Source: Clostridiales bacterium (GTDB lineage Bacteria; Bacillota; Clostridia; Lachnospirales; Bianqueaceae). From it: 46,283 nucleotides of DNA. The translations under genes and the position numbers were made by a program. The notes under the pieces are model-generated. The model had not been told where the DNA came from. It made no database searches and saw only the letters and a list, made by a program, of their open reading frames with translations. Below, piece after piece: positions 7,789-15,933 of the stretch; position 1 is the stretch's first letter; the number at the start of each line of letters is the position of its first letter. The stretch is taken from positions 1 through 46,283 of the forward strand of contig JAILDJ010000142.1 in assembly GCA_024689505.1 (NCBI GenBank), read 5' to 3'.

Positions 7789-9400
7789 GATAGGCACGCG
7801 CGGCTTTGATGCCGTCGATGGCGGCGGACATGATCCCGCCCGCATACCCGGCACCTTCGCCGACCGGATACAGCCCTTTCAGACTGCTCATCAGCGTTTC
7901 CGGATCCCGGAGGATGCGCACCGGCGATGATGTACGGGACTCGATGCCCGTCAGCAATGCATCCGGATGATCAAACCCCTGGATGCTTTGATCAAAAGCT
8001 TTCAGTCCTTCTTCCAGCGCCTGCCCCATGAATTCCGGGAGAATCTCCCAGAGATCCGCAGGCGTGACCCCGGCCGTATAGGTCGGCTCCACCACGCCGA
8101 AAGAGCTGCTGGCTCTTCGTAAATGAAAATCTTCGACCCGCTGGACCGGTGCTTGATAAGCGCCTCCGCCCAGCAGAAACGCACGGCGTTCCAGGTCCTG
8201 CTGCATACGCACACCGGCCAGAACGTCGTTTTCTTTTTGTGCGAATACTGCATAGTCGTCCGGTGTCACCGTGACGATCAGCGCACTGTTGGCGTTCTTC
8301 CCATCCCGCGCGTAGCAGCTCATACCATTGGTGACCAGCCGGCCTTCCTCCGAGGCCGAAGCTACGACCGTGCCGCCGGGACACATGCAGAAACTATAGA
8401 CGCCACGTCCGTTGGAGGCGGTATGCGTCACTTTATAATCTGCCGCTCCGACGATTTCCCGCAGGCGGTCCGCATCCCCATGGTAGCGCGCCTGGTCGAT
8501 CCAGGACTGCAGATGCTCGACCCGCACACCCATGGCAAAAGCTTTCGCAGTCATCGCGATGCCGCTTTGCTCCAGCATGGCGAAGGTATCCCGCGCACTG
8601 TGTCCGATGCAGAGGAACAGGGCGTCCGTCTCCAGTGCTTCCGTCCTCCCGCAGCAGGTGACATCAGCCTGGAGCAAACCGCTCTCGGTCCTTCTCAGTC
8701 CATCCAGGCGTGTACGGAACCGCACCGTACCTCCAAGAGAACGGATCTCCTCACGGATGTTTCGGACCATGGGCTGCAAGCGGTCTGTCCCGATATGGGG
8801 CTTCGCATCGTACAGGATCTCCTCCGGTGCCCCGGCTTTGACCATCTCCGTCAGGACCAGCCGTCCCAACTGTTCTTTGTCCTTGATCAAAGTATTGAGC
8901 TTGCCGTCGGAAAACGTGCCGGCACCGCCCTCTCCGAACTGGACGTTGGAATCCGGATCCAGCGTTTTGGCCGTCCAGAACCGCTCCACCTGCTGCGACC
9001 GTTCTTCCACCGGATCGCCCCGCTCGATGACCAGGGGCTTCAGACCGGCGCGGGCCAGCATCAACGCACAGAACAGGCCGGCCGGCCCAAATCCGACCAC
9101 GATGGGTGTCGGTCGCTCAGCCATGCGCTGTCCAAGATACGGCGGCCGAAACATTGGGATTTCCTGTTTTCCGTGGACACCTTGCGGCAATTTCTTTCGC
9201 TTCAGATACCGGGCCTCTTCTGCGATCTCCACATCCAGCACCAGTACGAACTGCGGTTCATGCCCGCGCCGCGCATCCAGAGAACGCCGCACCATGTTCC
9301 AGGACCGGATCTGCTGCGTCTCGATCTTCAGGAAACGCGCGATTTCCTCCGTTGTTGGCAGCTGCCCTACCGGTGTTTTATATTGGTCTATACGTATCAT
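7769..9400 (-). CDS. FAD-dependent dehydrogenase of the COG2509 type
   Basis: 543 residues. The dinucleotide-binding motif VVGFGPAGLFCALMLARAG, about 100 residues in, is followed by VIERGDPVEERS, NVQFGEGGAGTFSDGKLNTLI and a C-terminal VGEGAGYAGGIMSAAIDGIKAA. These are the family hallmarks. The N-terminal domain of about 95 residues ends with REGKK-like basic strands (ARYLKRKKLPQGVHG). The protein resembles mercuric reductase/BaiN-type flavoproteins. The physiological substrate of the family is unknown to me. It is third in the operon helicase-walJ-COG2509. Its 3' end overlaps the rqcH coding sequence by 20 bases in a tail-to-tail arrangement, with no intergenic terminator visible. Confidence 0.85.
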   Translation of the reverse strand: MIRIDQYKTPVGQLPTTEEIARFLKIETQQIRSWNMVRRSLDARRGHEPQFVLVLDVEIAEEARYLKRKKLPQGVHGKQEIPMFRPPYLGQRMAERPTPIVVGFGPAGLFCALMLARAGLKPLVIERGDPVEERSQQVERFWTAKTLDPDSNVQFGEGGAGTFSDGKLNTLIKDKEQLGRLVLTEMVKAGAPEEILYDAKPHIGTDRLQPMVRNIREEIRSLGGTVRFRTRLDGLRRTESGLLQADVTCCGRTEALETDALFLCIGHSARDTFAMLEQSGIAMTAKAFAMGVRVEHLQSWIDQARYHGDADRLREIVGAADYKVTHTASNGRGVYSFCMCPGGTVVASASEEGRLVTNGMSCYARDGKNANSALIVTVTPDDYAVFAQKENDVLAGVRMQQDLERRAFLLGGGAYQAPVQRVEDFHLRRASSSFGVVEPTYTAGVTPADLWEILPEFMGQALEEGLKAFDQSIQGFDHPDALLTGIESRTSSPVRILRDPETLMSSLKGLYPVGEGAGYAGGIMSAAIDGIKAARAYLTSWQV

Positions 9401-9419
9401 TTTTTTATGACTCCGTATT

Positions 9420-10211
9420 TCATAAGGTCACGATCTCCGTTCTTGCTCCTCTGTGCGTCAGCCGCAAGTCCACGCTCTCCGGCGGGATCGCTTCCGCGAT
9501 GATGCTGCGCACCGTGTTGTAGGCCAGTTCCGGTGTATTGTTTTCCTGGCTTAAGTGGCCGAGATACACGATCAGATCCGGGTTGATCTGCAGGATCGAC
9601 TTCAGGATCTGCCCGCAATCCAGATTGGACAGATGCCCGACGTTGCTGTGGATCCGTTTCTTCAACTGGGGTGGATAGGGGCCCGTCATCAGCATGCGCA
9701 CGTCATAATTGCTTTCCAGGACCGCCAGATCCGACGTCTTCAGCAAGCGGATCATATCCTCCGAAACCATGCCTGTATCCGTCATGATCGTGATCCGTTT
9801 CTCCCCGTCGGTCAGACTGAAGCCCAAGGGATCAGCCGCGTCATGGAACGCCGCGAAGGGCTCGATCGTCAGGTCCTCCGCGTAATAACGGCGGCCGGCC
9901 TGCACAGGATACAAAAGCTCCGGTGGAATGGCGCCCGTGGAAGACATGGAGACCAGTGTCTGCAGCGTGCGCTCCGAAGCCAGGATCGGTATGCGGTACC
10001 GCCTGGCCCAGACGCCGACCCCCTGTACATGGTCGCTGTGCTCGTGCGTGATCAGGACCGCACGGATCCCCGCCGGATCCACCCCGATCTCCCGCAGGGC
10101 CATCTCGACCCGTTTGGTCGTGATGCCGATATCGACCAGCACCCCGGTCCGTCCGCAGCGGATATAGTAGCAATTGCCATTACTTCCGCTGGCCAAAGAA
10201 CAAAATTGCAT
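9420..10211 (-). CDS. walJ: MBL-fold metallo-hydrolase, WalJ/YycJ (VicX) type
   Basis: 263 residues. The metallo-beta-lactamase motif THEHSDHVQGVGVWARRY (HxHxDH) near residue 60 and the opening FCSLASGSNGNCYYI identify the YycJ/WalJ family. It is a cytosolic phosphodiesterase-like hydrolase. In low-GC Gram-positives walJ normally sits in the walRK operon. Here walRK is not in the window. ATG 10211 is preferred over GTG 10220 because GGAG lies eight bases upstream. The upstream helicase stop is separated from it by one base, so translation is coupled. Confidence 0.9.
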   Translation of the reverse strand: MQFCSLASGSNGNCYYIRCGRTGVLVDIGITTKRVEMALREIGVDPAGIRAVLITHEHSDHVQGVGVWARRYRIPILASERTLQTLVSMSSTGAIPPELLYPVQAGRRYYAEDLTIEPFAAFHDAADPLGFSLTDGEKRITIMTDTGMVSEDMIRLLKTSDLAVLESNYDVRMLMTGPYPPQLKKRIHSNVGHLSNLDCGQILKSILQINPDLIVYLGHLSQENNTPELAYNTVRSIIAEAIPPESVDLRLTHRGARTEIVTL

Positions 10212-10212
10212 A

Positions 10213-12579
10213 TCATTCACTCCAGAATCGTTTGATCACATCTGTCATCGTCGTCGCATCGACCCGGCGGATCGGGAACCAGTCCGCGGGCAAAAGCTTC
10301 TGATACGACGCATTGCGGTAGCGCTCATCGATCAGCAGGACGAGCCCTTTATCTTCCTCCGTCCGGATGACGCGGCCAGCCGCCTGCAGCACTTTTCCCA
10401 TGCCGGGATAGCTGTACGCGTAGGCGAAGCCCTCGCCCAGGCGCTCGTCCATCTGCGCACGGATCTGATCCCGCTCGAACCCGATCTGCGGCAGTCCGAC
10501 CGTAACGATGATCGCTCCGATCAACCGATCGCCCACAAGGTCCACGCTTTCAGAAAAGACGCCGCCCAGGACCGCGAAGACCAGCCGCAGGGTCCCATCG
10601 TCCTGCATCTGGCTAAGCACAGCCAGACGCGCTTCATCGCTCATGCCAGTCTCCTGCTCGATCACCGCATCCTCCGGATAGTCGCCCCGGTACGCCTCCA
10701 ACACCTTTCGCATATAGGCAAAGGAGGGAAAGAAAATGAAATAACTGCCGGCACGCACATGGACAGCTTCATGGATACGCTGGGCGACCTGACCCACGTT
10801 CGCGTCCCGATGCTGATAGGTCAGCGGGATGCTGTCATCGATCATGATCAGCCGGCGTGCCGGATCGAAGGGCGACGGAAGTCCTGCCATGAGGTCTTCC
10901 TCCGTCGCACCGAGGAATTCCTTGTAATACGGCGCCGGCATAAGCGTCGCGGAAAAAAAGATGACACTGCCCAGGATCTGATAGACCTGGTTCAAAGCAC
11001 CTGCCGGGTGATAGCAGAACAATTTGATGGACATCGACTTGCGGGTCTGATCCACATAGGTGATGTAATGCTCATCCATCTGTTCCGCCACACGGATGAA
11101 ACTCAGCGACGCGAAATATACGTCCAGCCAGTCATCCGGCGCATTGCCGTGCCAGTTCTGCAGGACCAGCTCCATGCTCTCATTGAAGCGTCTGAGCGCC
11201 AGGATCAGGTCGTCCGGCGGCCCGGCGATGGTACTGTACCGGCTCTCCTCCGGGCATTCCTTCTTGATCCGCAGGAAGATCTTATTGACACGATCACAGG
11301 CTTTCATGGCAGCTGTGGAACCTGTCATCGGGCGATCTTTCAATGCCTTCTTCAGTTTGAGGAAGGCTTCTTTTTCCAGCGTCTCACTGTACATGTCGCG
11401 GGCCCGGTCCACCAGGTTATGGGCTTCATCCACCAGGACCGTATAGTTCGTACGGCGCTCGGAAAAAAAGCGTTTCAGGGAAGCGCTGGGATCGAACACG
11501 TAGTTATAATCGCAGATGACCACGTCTGCCCAGGTCGAAAGATCCAGCGACAGTTCAAAGGGGCAGACCTGGTACTGCTCAGCCCAGGCACGGATCTGAT
11601 CGGAGGTCAACCGGTCCTCCCGGGAAAGGATCTCCAAAGCCGCCTGGTTCACCCGGTCGAAATGGCCTCTGGCCATGGGACAATCTGCCGGATGGCAGCT
11701 GCGCTTTTCCAAAGGGCACATGGAGTCCTTGGATGAGATCTCGATGATCTTGATGCGCGCGCCGTTTGCCTGCAGTCTGGCCGCAGCGTCCATGGCCGCG
11801 AGTCCTGTGGTATGTTTGGCTGTGATATAGAAGACCTTATCGGTCAGCCCCGCTTCCATCGCTTTGATGGCGGGAAAGAGGGCGGAGATGGTCTTACCGA
11901 TGCCGGTGGGTGCCTGCAGGAAAGCCTTGACGCCATCGCGGATCGCGTTGAAAACATAGGCAGCCATCGCCCGCTGGCCCGGTCGGTACGCTGGGAATGG
12001 GAAGGAGACCTCCGAAAGCGAACGGTCACGCAGCTGCTCCCACTCATCCTGACGCAGGACCCATACGAAATACAGATCCGTCAGCCGCTGGAAGATGGCT
12101 TCCAGTTCGGCCAGTGAAAAAGCGTGATATAGATAGCGCACACTTTCCGTTTCTGCGTGGATATACGTCAGGCGCACTTCGACCTGGGTCAGGTCTTCCT
12201 CAAGGGCGTACATGTACGCATAACAGGCTGCCTGGGCCCAATGCAGCGGATGGGTCTCCTCCGTGATCTCATCCAGCTCCTCCGTCACGGATTTGATCTC
12301 ATCGATGATGACCAGCGGCTCCCCCTCTTCGGATGTGCGGGTGAAGATACCGTCGGCTCGGCCTTCCACGGTCAGCCGCACCTGCTCCTTCTGGACTTCG
12401 GTGGAAAGATAGACCTCCTTGCGATAGTCGGAGTCCTTCATGGCCTGCCGCTGCAGCTTCTGGTGCAGCCGTGTCCCTTCCTGAGCGCGCCGGACGCTGG
12501 AGAATCCACCATCGATATCCCCGCTGCGCAGTACGAATTCGACCATCTGACGGACCGAAACGACATGTTCTGATGACAC
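10213..12579 (-). CDS. XPD/DinG-like DNA helicase with N-terminal PD-(D/E)XK-like domain
   Basis: 788 residues. GTG start with an excellent AAGGAGGTGA ribosome binding site. The N-terminal 150 residues resemble a Cas4/RecB-type nuclease: QEGTRLHQ at about 33, then Asp76 (ADGIF) and IDEIKS (Glu94, Lys96). The helicase follows: Walker A APTGIGKT (223-230), four cysteines placed as in the XPD iron-sulfur domain (288, 295, 300, 339), DEAH (384-387), SATLM, and a C-terminal QAAGRVIRTEEDKG motif VI. It is a 5'-3' SF2 helicase of the Rad3 group. Such fusions occur in Firmicutes and are thought to act in DNA repair. The true substrate is not known from the sequence. Confidence 0.87.
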   Translation of the reverse strand: MSSEHVVSVRQMVEFVLRSGDIDGGFSSVRRAQEGTRLHQKLQRQAMKDSDYRKEVYLSTEVQKEQVRLTVEGRADGIFTRTSEEGEPLVIIDEIKSVTEELDEITEETHPLHWAQAACYAYMYALEEDLTQVEVRLTYIHAETESVRYLYHAFSLAELEAIFQRLTDLYFVWVLRQDEWEQLRDRSLSEVSFPFPAYRPGQRAMAAYVFNAIRDGVKAFLQAPTGIGKTISALFPAIKAMEAGLTDKVFYITAKHTTGLAAMDAAARLQANGARIKIIEISSKDSMCPLEKRSCHPADCPMARGHFDRVNQAALEILSREDRLTSDQIRAWAEQYQVCPFELSLDLSTWADVVICDYNYVFDPSASLKRFFSERRTNYTVLVDEAHNLVDRARDMYSETLEKEAFLKLKKALKDRPMTGSTAAMKACDRVNKIFLRIKKECPEESRYSTIAGPPDDLILALRRFNESMELVLQNWHGNAPDDWLDVYFASLSFIRVAEQMDEHYITYVDQTRKSMSIKLFCYHPAGALNQVYQILGSVIFFSATLMPAPYYKEFLGATEEDLMAGLPSPFDPARRLIMIDDSIPLTYQHRDANVGQVAQRIHEAVHVRAGSYFIFFPSFAYMRKVLEAYRGDYPEDAVIEQETGMSDEARLAVLSQMQDDGTLRLVFAVLGGVFSESVDLVGDRLIGAIIVTVGLPQIGFERDQIRAQMDERLGEGFAYAYSYPGMGKVLQAAGRVIRTEEDKGLVLLIDERYRNASYQKLLPADWFPIRRVDATTMTDVIKRFWSE

Positions 12580-12627
12580 GCTCTCACCTCCTTCATCGGG
12601 ACAAGCCCACTCTGCCTGCGCATAGAA

Positions 12628-12657
12628 ACCCGGATCTGAAGCTCTTCAGGTCCGGGT
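12628..12657 (-). terminator. Strong hairpin between the dehydrogenase and helicase genes
   Basis: Inverted repeat ACCCGGA-x-CTGAAG / CTTCAG-x-TCCGGGT with a minimal loop. It lies just downstream of the dehydrogenase stop and before the helicase ribosome binding site. The tail in the minus direction is only TTTCTATG, so termination may be partial. Confidence 0.5.
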
Positions 12658-12680
12658 CATTGTTACCTGCAGTATATGAC

Positions 12681-12947
12681 TTACAGCAGCCAGTACGGCA
12701 GCTCTTCCTTCTTCTTGCGCACGACCTTCGGCGCTGCTGGGGCAGGCGCGGTCTGCGGCGCCTCCTCTACGACCTTCTTCGGGCGGCCACGGCGTTTTGG
12801 CGCTTCCGCGGCTTTCTTTTCAGTCTTCGGCTTGTTCTTGCTGCCCGGCTTACGGCCGCGTTTTTTCGGTGCCGGCGTTTCCGCAGGTACCGCTTCCGGC
12901 TTGACTTCTTCGATCTGTTCTTCGATCTTGATCTCGTCTGCTTCCAT
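12681..12947 (-). CDS. Possible internally initiated AT-hook small protein
   Basis: In-frame start inside the dehydrogenase gene. ATG 12947 is preceded by TAAGGAGG (12960-12953) and a five-base spacer, the best ribosome binding site in this operon. The product would be 88 residues: an acidic front (MEADEIKIEEQIEEVKPE), then KKRGRKPGSKNK, RRGRPKK and RKKKEELPYWLL. The GRP core flanked by basic residues is the AT-hook that binds the minor groove of AT-rich DNA. The tail may be made both fused to the enzyme and alone. That it is translated separately is inference; the sequence alone cannot show it. Confidence 0.45.
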   Translation of the reverse strand: MEADEIKIEEQIEEVKPEAVPAETPAPKKRGRKPGSKNKPKTEKKAAEAPKRRGRPKKVVEEAPQTAPAPAAPKVVRKKKEELPYWLL

Positions 12948-14339
12948 GGTGTCCTCCTTATACTCTAAGCCCTTGACCCAGGCTTCTTCATACCTGTCGA
13001 TGGGCCAGTATGTGTCGTGAATCAACTGCAGCAACGTGAACTGGGGACGCATCGCTTTGCAATAGCGCATGGCCTGCCGTGCCTGCACTTCGCCGATATT
13101 GGGCAGCTGTTCCCATCGGGTCTTTGCCCCGATGTGCAGCAGTGCTTGCTTCATGCGTTCCAGACGCGGCATCATGGCACGGATCTCCGCCTCGATCTCC
13201 GCCTGCTTCTCGATCTCCACCAGGAGCCTCTTCAGACGATCGGCTTTGCCATACGCATAGTCGGCCAAAAGCATCGGCGCAGCATCCCCGTAGACCTGCT
13301 TCAATGTCTCGATCTCCGCCGCTTCGTCAAATGCTTCCAGTCGTTCGCGGGCTTTGGCTTCATCGATCCTAAACCCAAGATAGGCGGGATACAGGTCCGC
13401 CATGGTCATAGAGCCGACACCGACTTTGACGCCATGGTAGATCGGCGGTTTGCCATTGACCTGCAGCCACATCTCCCAGAAATGAGAGAAGTGATGTTCG
13501 GCTCCGGAAGCGGCGCGGGAGTTACCGGCGTAACTCATATACACGCCGGACAGGACCAGGCCTTCCATCAGGCGCTCCAGCAGCGCATCGGAGAATTCTC
13601 CCTCTTCCGGCGCTTCCAATGCCAGGTCGATGATATCGTCTGTCACGGCCAGCATGCCGTCCGCGATCAGATCACAGTAATGTTCCCGGTTGATGATGCG
13701 GCTGATACGCCAGTCCAGACGGGCGTTGTACTTGGCCGCCATATCCGCGATGCCCGCCAGCGTCATCTCGCGCGGTGCTGTTTTCAGGATCCGGGTATCA
13801 CCGATGATGACTTCCGGCGGTGTGTAATATTCAGTGACCTTCAGGTTGCCCCGGGTCAGCGCAGCGACGGTGGAAGCAAAACCATCCATAGAAGCGGCCG
13901 TAGCCACATTCCAGCAGCGCACATCCATTGCGGCTGCGATCTGCTTGCCCAAGTCGTTCAATGTACCGGTGCCGACTGTGATCAACACATCCGGACGCTG
14001 TGGGCATGCCAGGAAGGCTTCCGCACCTTCATCCATGGCTCGTTCATCCGCGCACAAAGTCTCACCATCCCTTTGATACACATGGTTCCAGGACTTGAAT
14101 TTGGACTTGCGGATCACGTCACGCACCGTCTTGCCGGCGACTTCCCAGGTATTTTCATCCGCCAGAATGAGCGCTGTCTTATAACCTTTGCGCCGCATGA
14201 CGCGCGGCACGCATTTGACCGCATCCTCTCCGATCAGGACATAATCGATGTCGGCCCGATGGGTCTGGCCGCAGGCGCAGACGATATCACGGTTCAATCG
14301 GTCCGCAAAACGGGCTGCCATCTCTTCCAAAGTCTTCAT
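12681..14339 (-). CDS. egsA: Glycerol-1-phosphate dehydrogenase (EgsA/AraM family) with C-terminal AT-hook-like tail
   Basis: 552 residues. Residues 1 to about 460 are an iron-containing-dehydrogenase-fold enzyme. GTGTLND (123-129) and TAASMDGFAST are the NAD(P)- and substrate-binding motifs. GAEHHFSH (279-286) and His302 (YHGVKVG) are the expected metal ligands. The family reduces dihydroxyacetone phosphate to sn-glycerol-1-phosphate. From residue 465 a low-complexity Lys/Pro/Ala/Glu tail follows, with KKRGRKPGSKNK and RRGRPKK, both AT-hook-like. Such a tail is not expected in this enzyme family. Met465 is preceded by a full Shine-Dalgarno sequence (see the separate entry). The start overlaps the MutS-like stop (ATGA), making it the last gene of the cdaA-cdaR-mutS-like group. 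Confidence 0.85.
   Translation of the reverse strand: MKTLEEMAARFADRLNRDIVCACGQTHRADIDYVLIGEDAVKCVPRVMRRKGYKTALILADENTWEVAGKTVRDVIRKSKFKSWNHVYQRDGETLCADERAMDEGAEAFLACPQRPDVLITVGTGTLNDLGKQIAAAMDVRCWNVATAASMDGFASTVAALTRGNLKVTEYYTPPEVIIGDTRILKTAPREMTLAGIADMAAKYNARLDWRISRIINREHYCDLIADGMLAVTDDIIDLALEAPEEGEFSDALLERLMEGLVLSGVYMSYAGNSRAASGAEHHFSHFWEMWLQVNGKPPIYHGVKVGVGSMTMADLYPAYLGFRIDEAKARERLEAFDEAAEIETLKQVYGDAAPMLLADYAYGKADRLKRLLVEIEKQAEIEAEIRAMMPRLERMKQALLHIGAKTRWEQLPNIGEVQARQAMRYCKAMRPQFTLLQLIHDTYWPIDRYEEAWVKGLEYKEDTMEADEIKIEEQIEEVKPEAVPAETPAPKKRGRKPGSKNKPKTEKKAAEAPKRRGRPKKVVEEAPQTAPAPAAPKVVRKKKEELPYWLL
12953..12960 (-). promoter_or_regulatory. Internal Shine-Dalgarno sequence before Met465 of the dehydrogenase
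   Basis: TAAGGAGG matches the anti-Shine-Dalgarno over eight bases and sits five bases before an in-frame ATG. In the long frame it encodes Tyr-Lys-Glu-Asp. Confidence 0.6.
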
Positions 14340-15928
14340 TCTGTTTCTCCTTCTTCAGAACGCTCCGAGACCGTCTTCAGCGCCTCCTGCACGATCTCCT
14401 CCGGATATCCGATATACTCCAGGATCCGGATACCGTTCGGGCTCTTGAGTACGCCGGGACGCAGTGTATAATCGAACTCCAGCGCGTCTTTGGTCACGTG
14501 TTCCGTAAAGTGATAACTGTCGTATTTGTCCGCCACCTTCTGGGTGATCTCGATGTCGTGGGTCGCGACCATGACCATGGTATTGTGACCGGCCAGATAA
14601 TCCAGCAGCGCCGAAGCGGCGGCCACACGTTCCGTCGGATTGGTGCCGCGGAAGATCTCGTCGATGATCAGCAGAGAACAACGGTCCTCGTTCAGGATGT
14701 GCAGCATCCGCAGCAAGGCTTCCGCTTCCGCCATATAATAACTGGTGCCCTCCATAAGATCATCCGAAGGACTGATCGAAGTCAGGATCTGGAAAAACGA
14801 AGTTTTATAATGCTTGGCGGACACCGTATATATAGTCTGCGCGGTGATCGCATTGATGGCGATGGTCCTGAGGAACGTGGATTTACCGGACATATTGGAT
14901 CCGGTGATCACAACGTTGCGGTCCTGCATGGTGATGGAGTTGGCGACCGCCTCCCGCAGCAGGGGATGGACGATGGTATCGGCCTCCAGATAGGCCATAT
15001 CCTCCACGAATTCCGGGGTGCTGCAGGTACGCTGGCCGCGGCGGTAGGAAGCCACGGACTGCAGCGCGTCCAACTCACCCAAACGGCGGTACAGGACCCG
15101 AAGCACCGGCGCATTCTCCTCCACGTCATGCAGGCAGCGGACATAGCCGCGGGCCTGGACCAGAAAGACCATATTGACGATCTCGGCTATGCCCAGAGGA
15201 TCATCCGCGATCACGCCCATACTGCGCGTTTTCCGCTTCAGCGCCGCGCATTTCGTATTGCATTTACGGAAGAAATCATTATACTCCCGGATCTGCGGGT
15301 CGTCGCGTTTCGCGATCTCCTCCGCTGCCCGGAGCATTTTACCGATATAGAGGATCGCCGGCACAGTCGCGTCGGTATGCACATTGAAGCGATTGTGCAG
15401 TACCACATTGGCGATGAAAAAGATCAATGCCGGGAAGAACGCCCGCATCCCTAAAAACGGGATCAGGATAAGGGAAACGATCATAGCGATCGTCATGGGG
15501 ACGAACCAGGAAACGTAGGACGGCAGTTCCGGCGCACCTTTGAACAGGAGCGAACATGCACCATCGAACCGTTCTTTGCCGATGTAATGCAGGGCAGCCT
15601 GTATCGTCTCACGCTCCTCTTTATTATGCTGGAAGAATTGTATCACGCGGTCGCGGCGTTTGAGTTCTTCCTCGTCGAAACGCAGGATGCGCATCGTGTT
15701 GTAGAGACACTGCTGGCCGGCACTGCTGAACGTCCGGTTGATCTTTTTGTAGACACGGTTCATGTCCAGATCGTTCCAGGTCTGATCGTCCAGGATCCAG
15801 TCGTCCTTCCGCATCATGGATACGAAGAAATCCTCCGTCTGATGCAGATCCAGCTCCGGATCCTCGTCCTCCTTGCCCCAGCGTCCGCTGACGTATTTCA
15901 ATGCTTTCTTGCTAATAACGGAGGCCAA
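14336..15928 (-). CDS. Membrane-embedded MutS-like ATPase
   Basis: 530 residues, TTG start with AAAGGAG ten bases upstream, five bases after the cdaR stop. The C-terminal half is a MutS-type ABC ATPase: Walker A GSNMSGKST (343-351), Walker B LLIIDEI and the MutS signature FRGTNPTERVAAASALL. It lacks the mismatch-recognition domain. Instead two hydrophobic segments (about 140-160 and 163-180, VPMTIAMIVSLILIPFL and FFPALIFFIANVVL) interrupt the N-terminal region, so it is predicted to sit in the membrane. MutS-related proteins of this size are annotated in many Clostridia without a proven role. It lies between cdaR and the dehydrogenase in one operon, so post-replicative mismatch repair is unlikely. 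Confidence 0.82.
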   Translation of the reverse strand: MASVISKKALKYVSGRWGKEDEDPELDLHQTEDFFVSMMRKDDWILDDQTWNDLDMNRVYKKINRTFSSAGQQCLYNTMRILRFDEEELKRRDRVIQFFQHNKEERETIQAALHYIGKERFDGACSLLFKGAPELPSYVSWFVPMTIAMIVSLILIPFLGMRAFFPALIFFIANVVLHNRFNVHTDATVPAILYIGKMLRAAEEIAKRDDPQIREYNDFFRKCNTKCAALKRKTRSMGVIADDPLGIAEIVNMVFLVQARGYVRCLHDVEENAPVLRVLYRRLGELDALQSVASYRRGQRTCSTPEFVEDMAYLEADTIVHPLLREAVANSITMQDRNVVITGSNMSGKSTFLRTIAINAITAQTIYTVSAKHYKTSFFQILTSISPSDDLMEGTSYYMAEAEALLRMLHILNEDRCSLLIIDEIFRGTNPTERVAAASALLDYLAGHNTMVMVATHDIEITQKVADKYDSYHFTEHVTKDALEFDYTLRPGVLKSPNGIRILEYIGYPEEIVQEALKTVSERSEEGETE

Positions 15929-15933
15929 TATAC

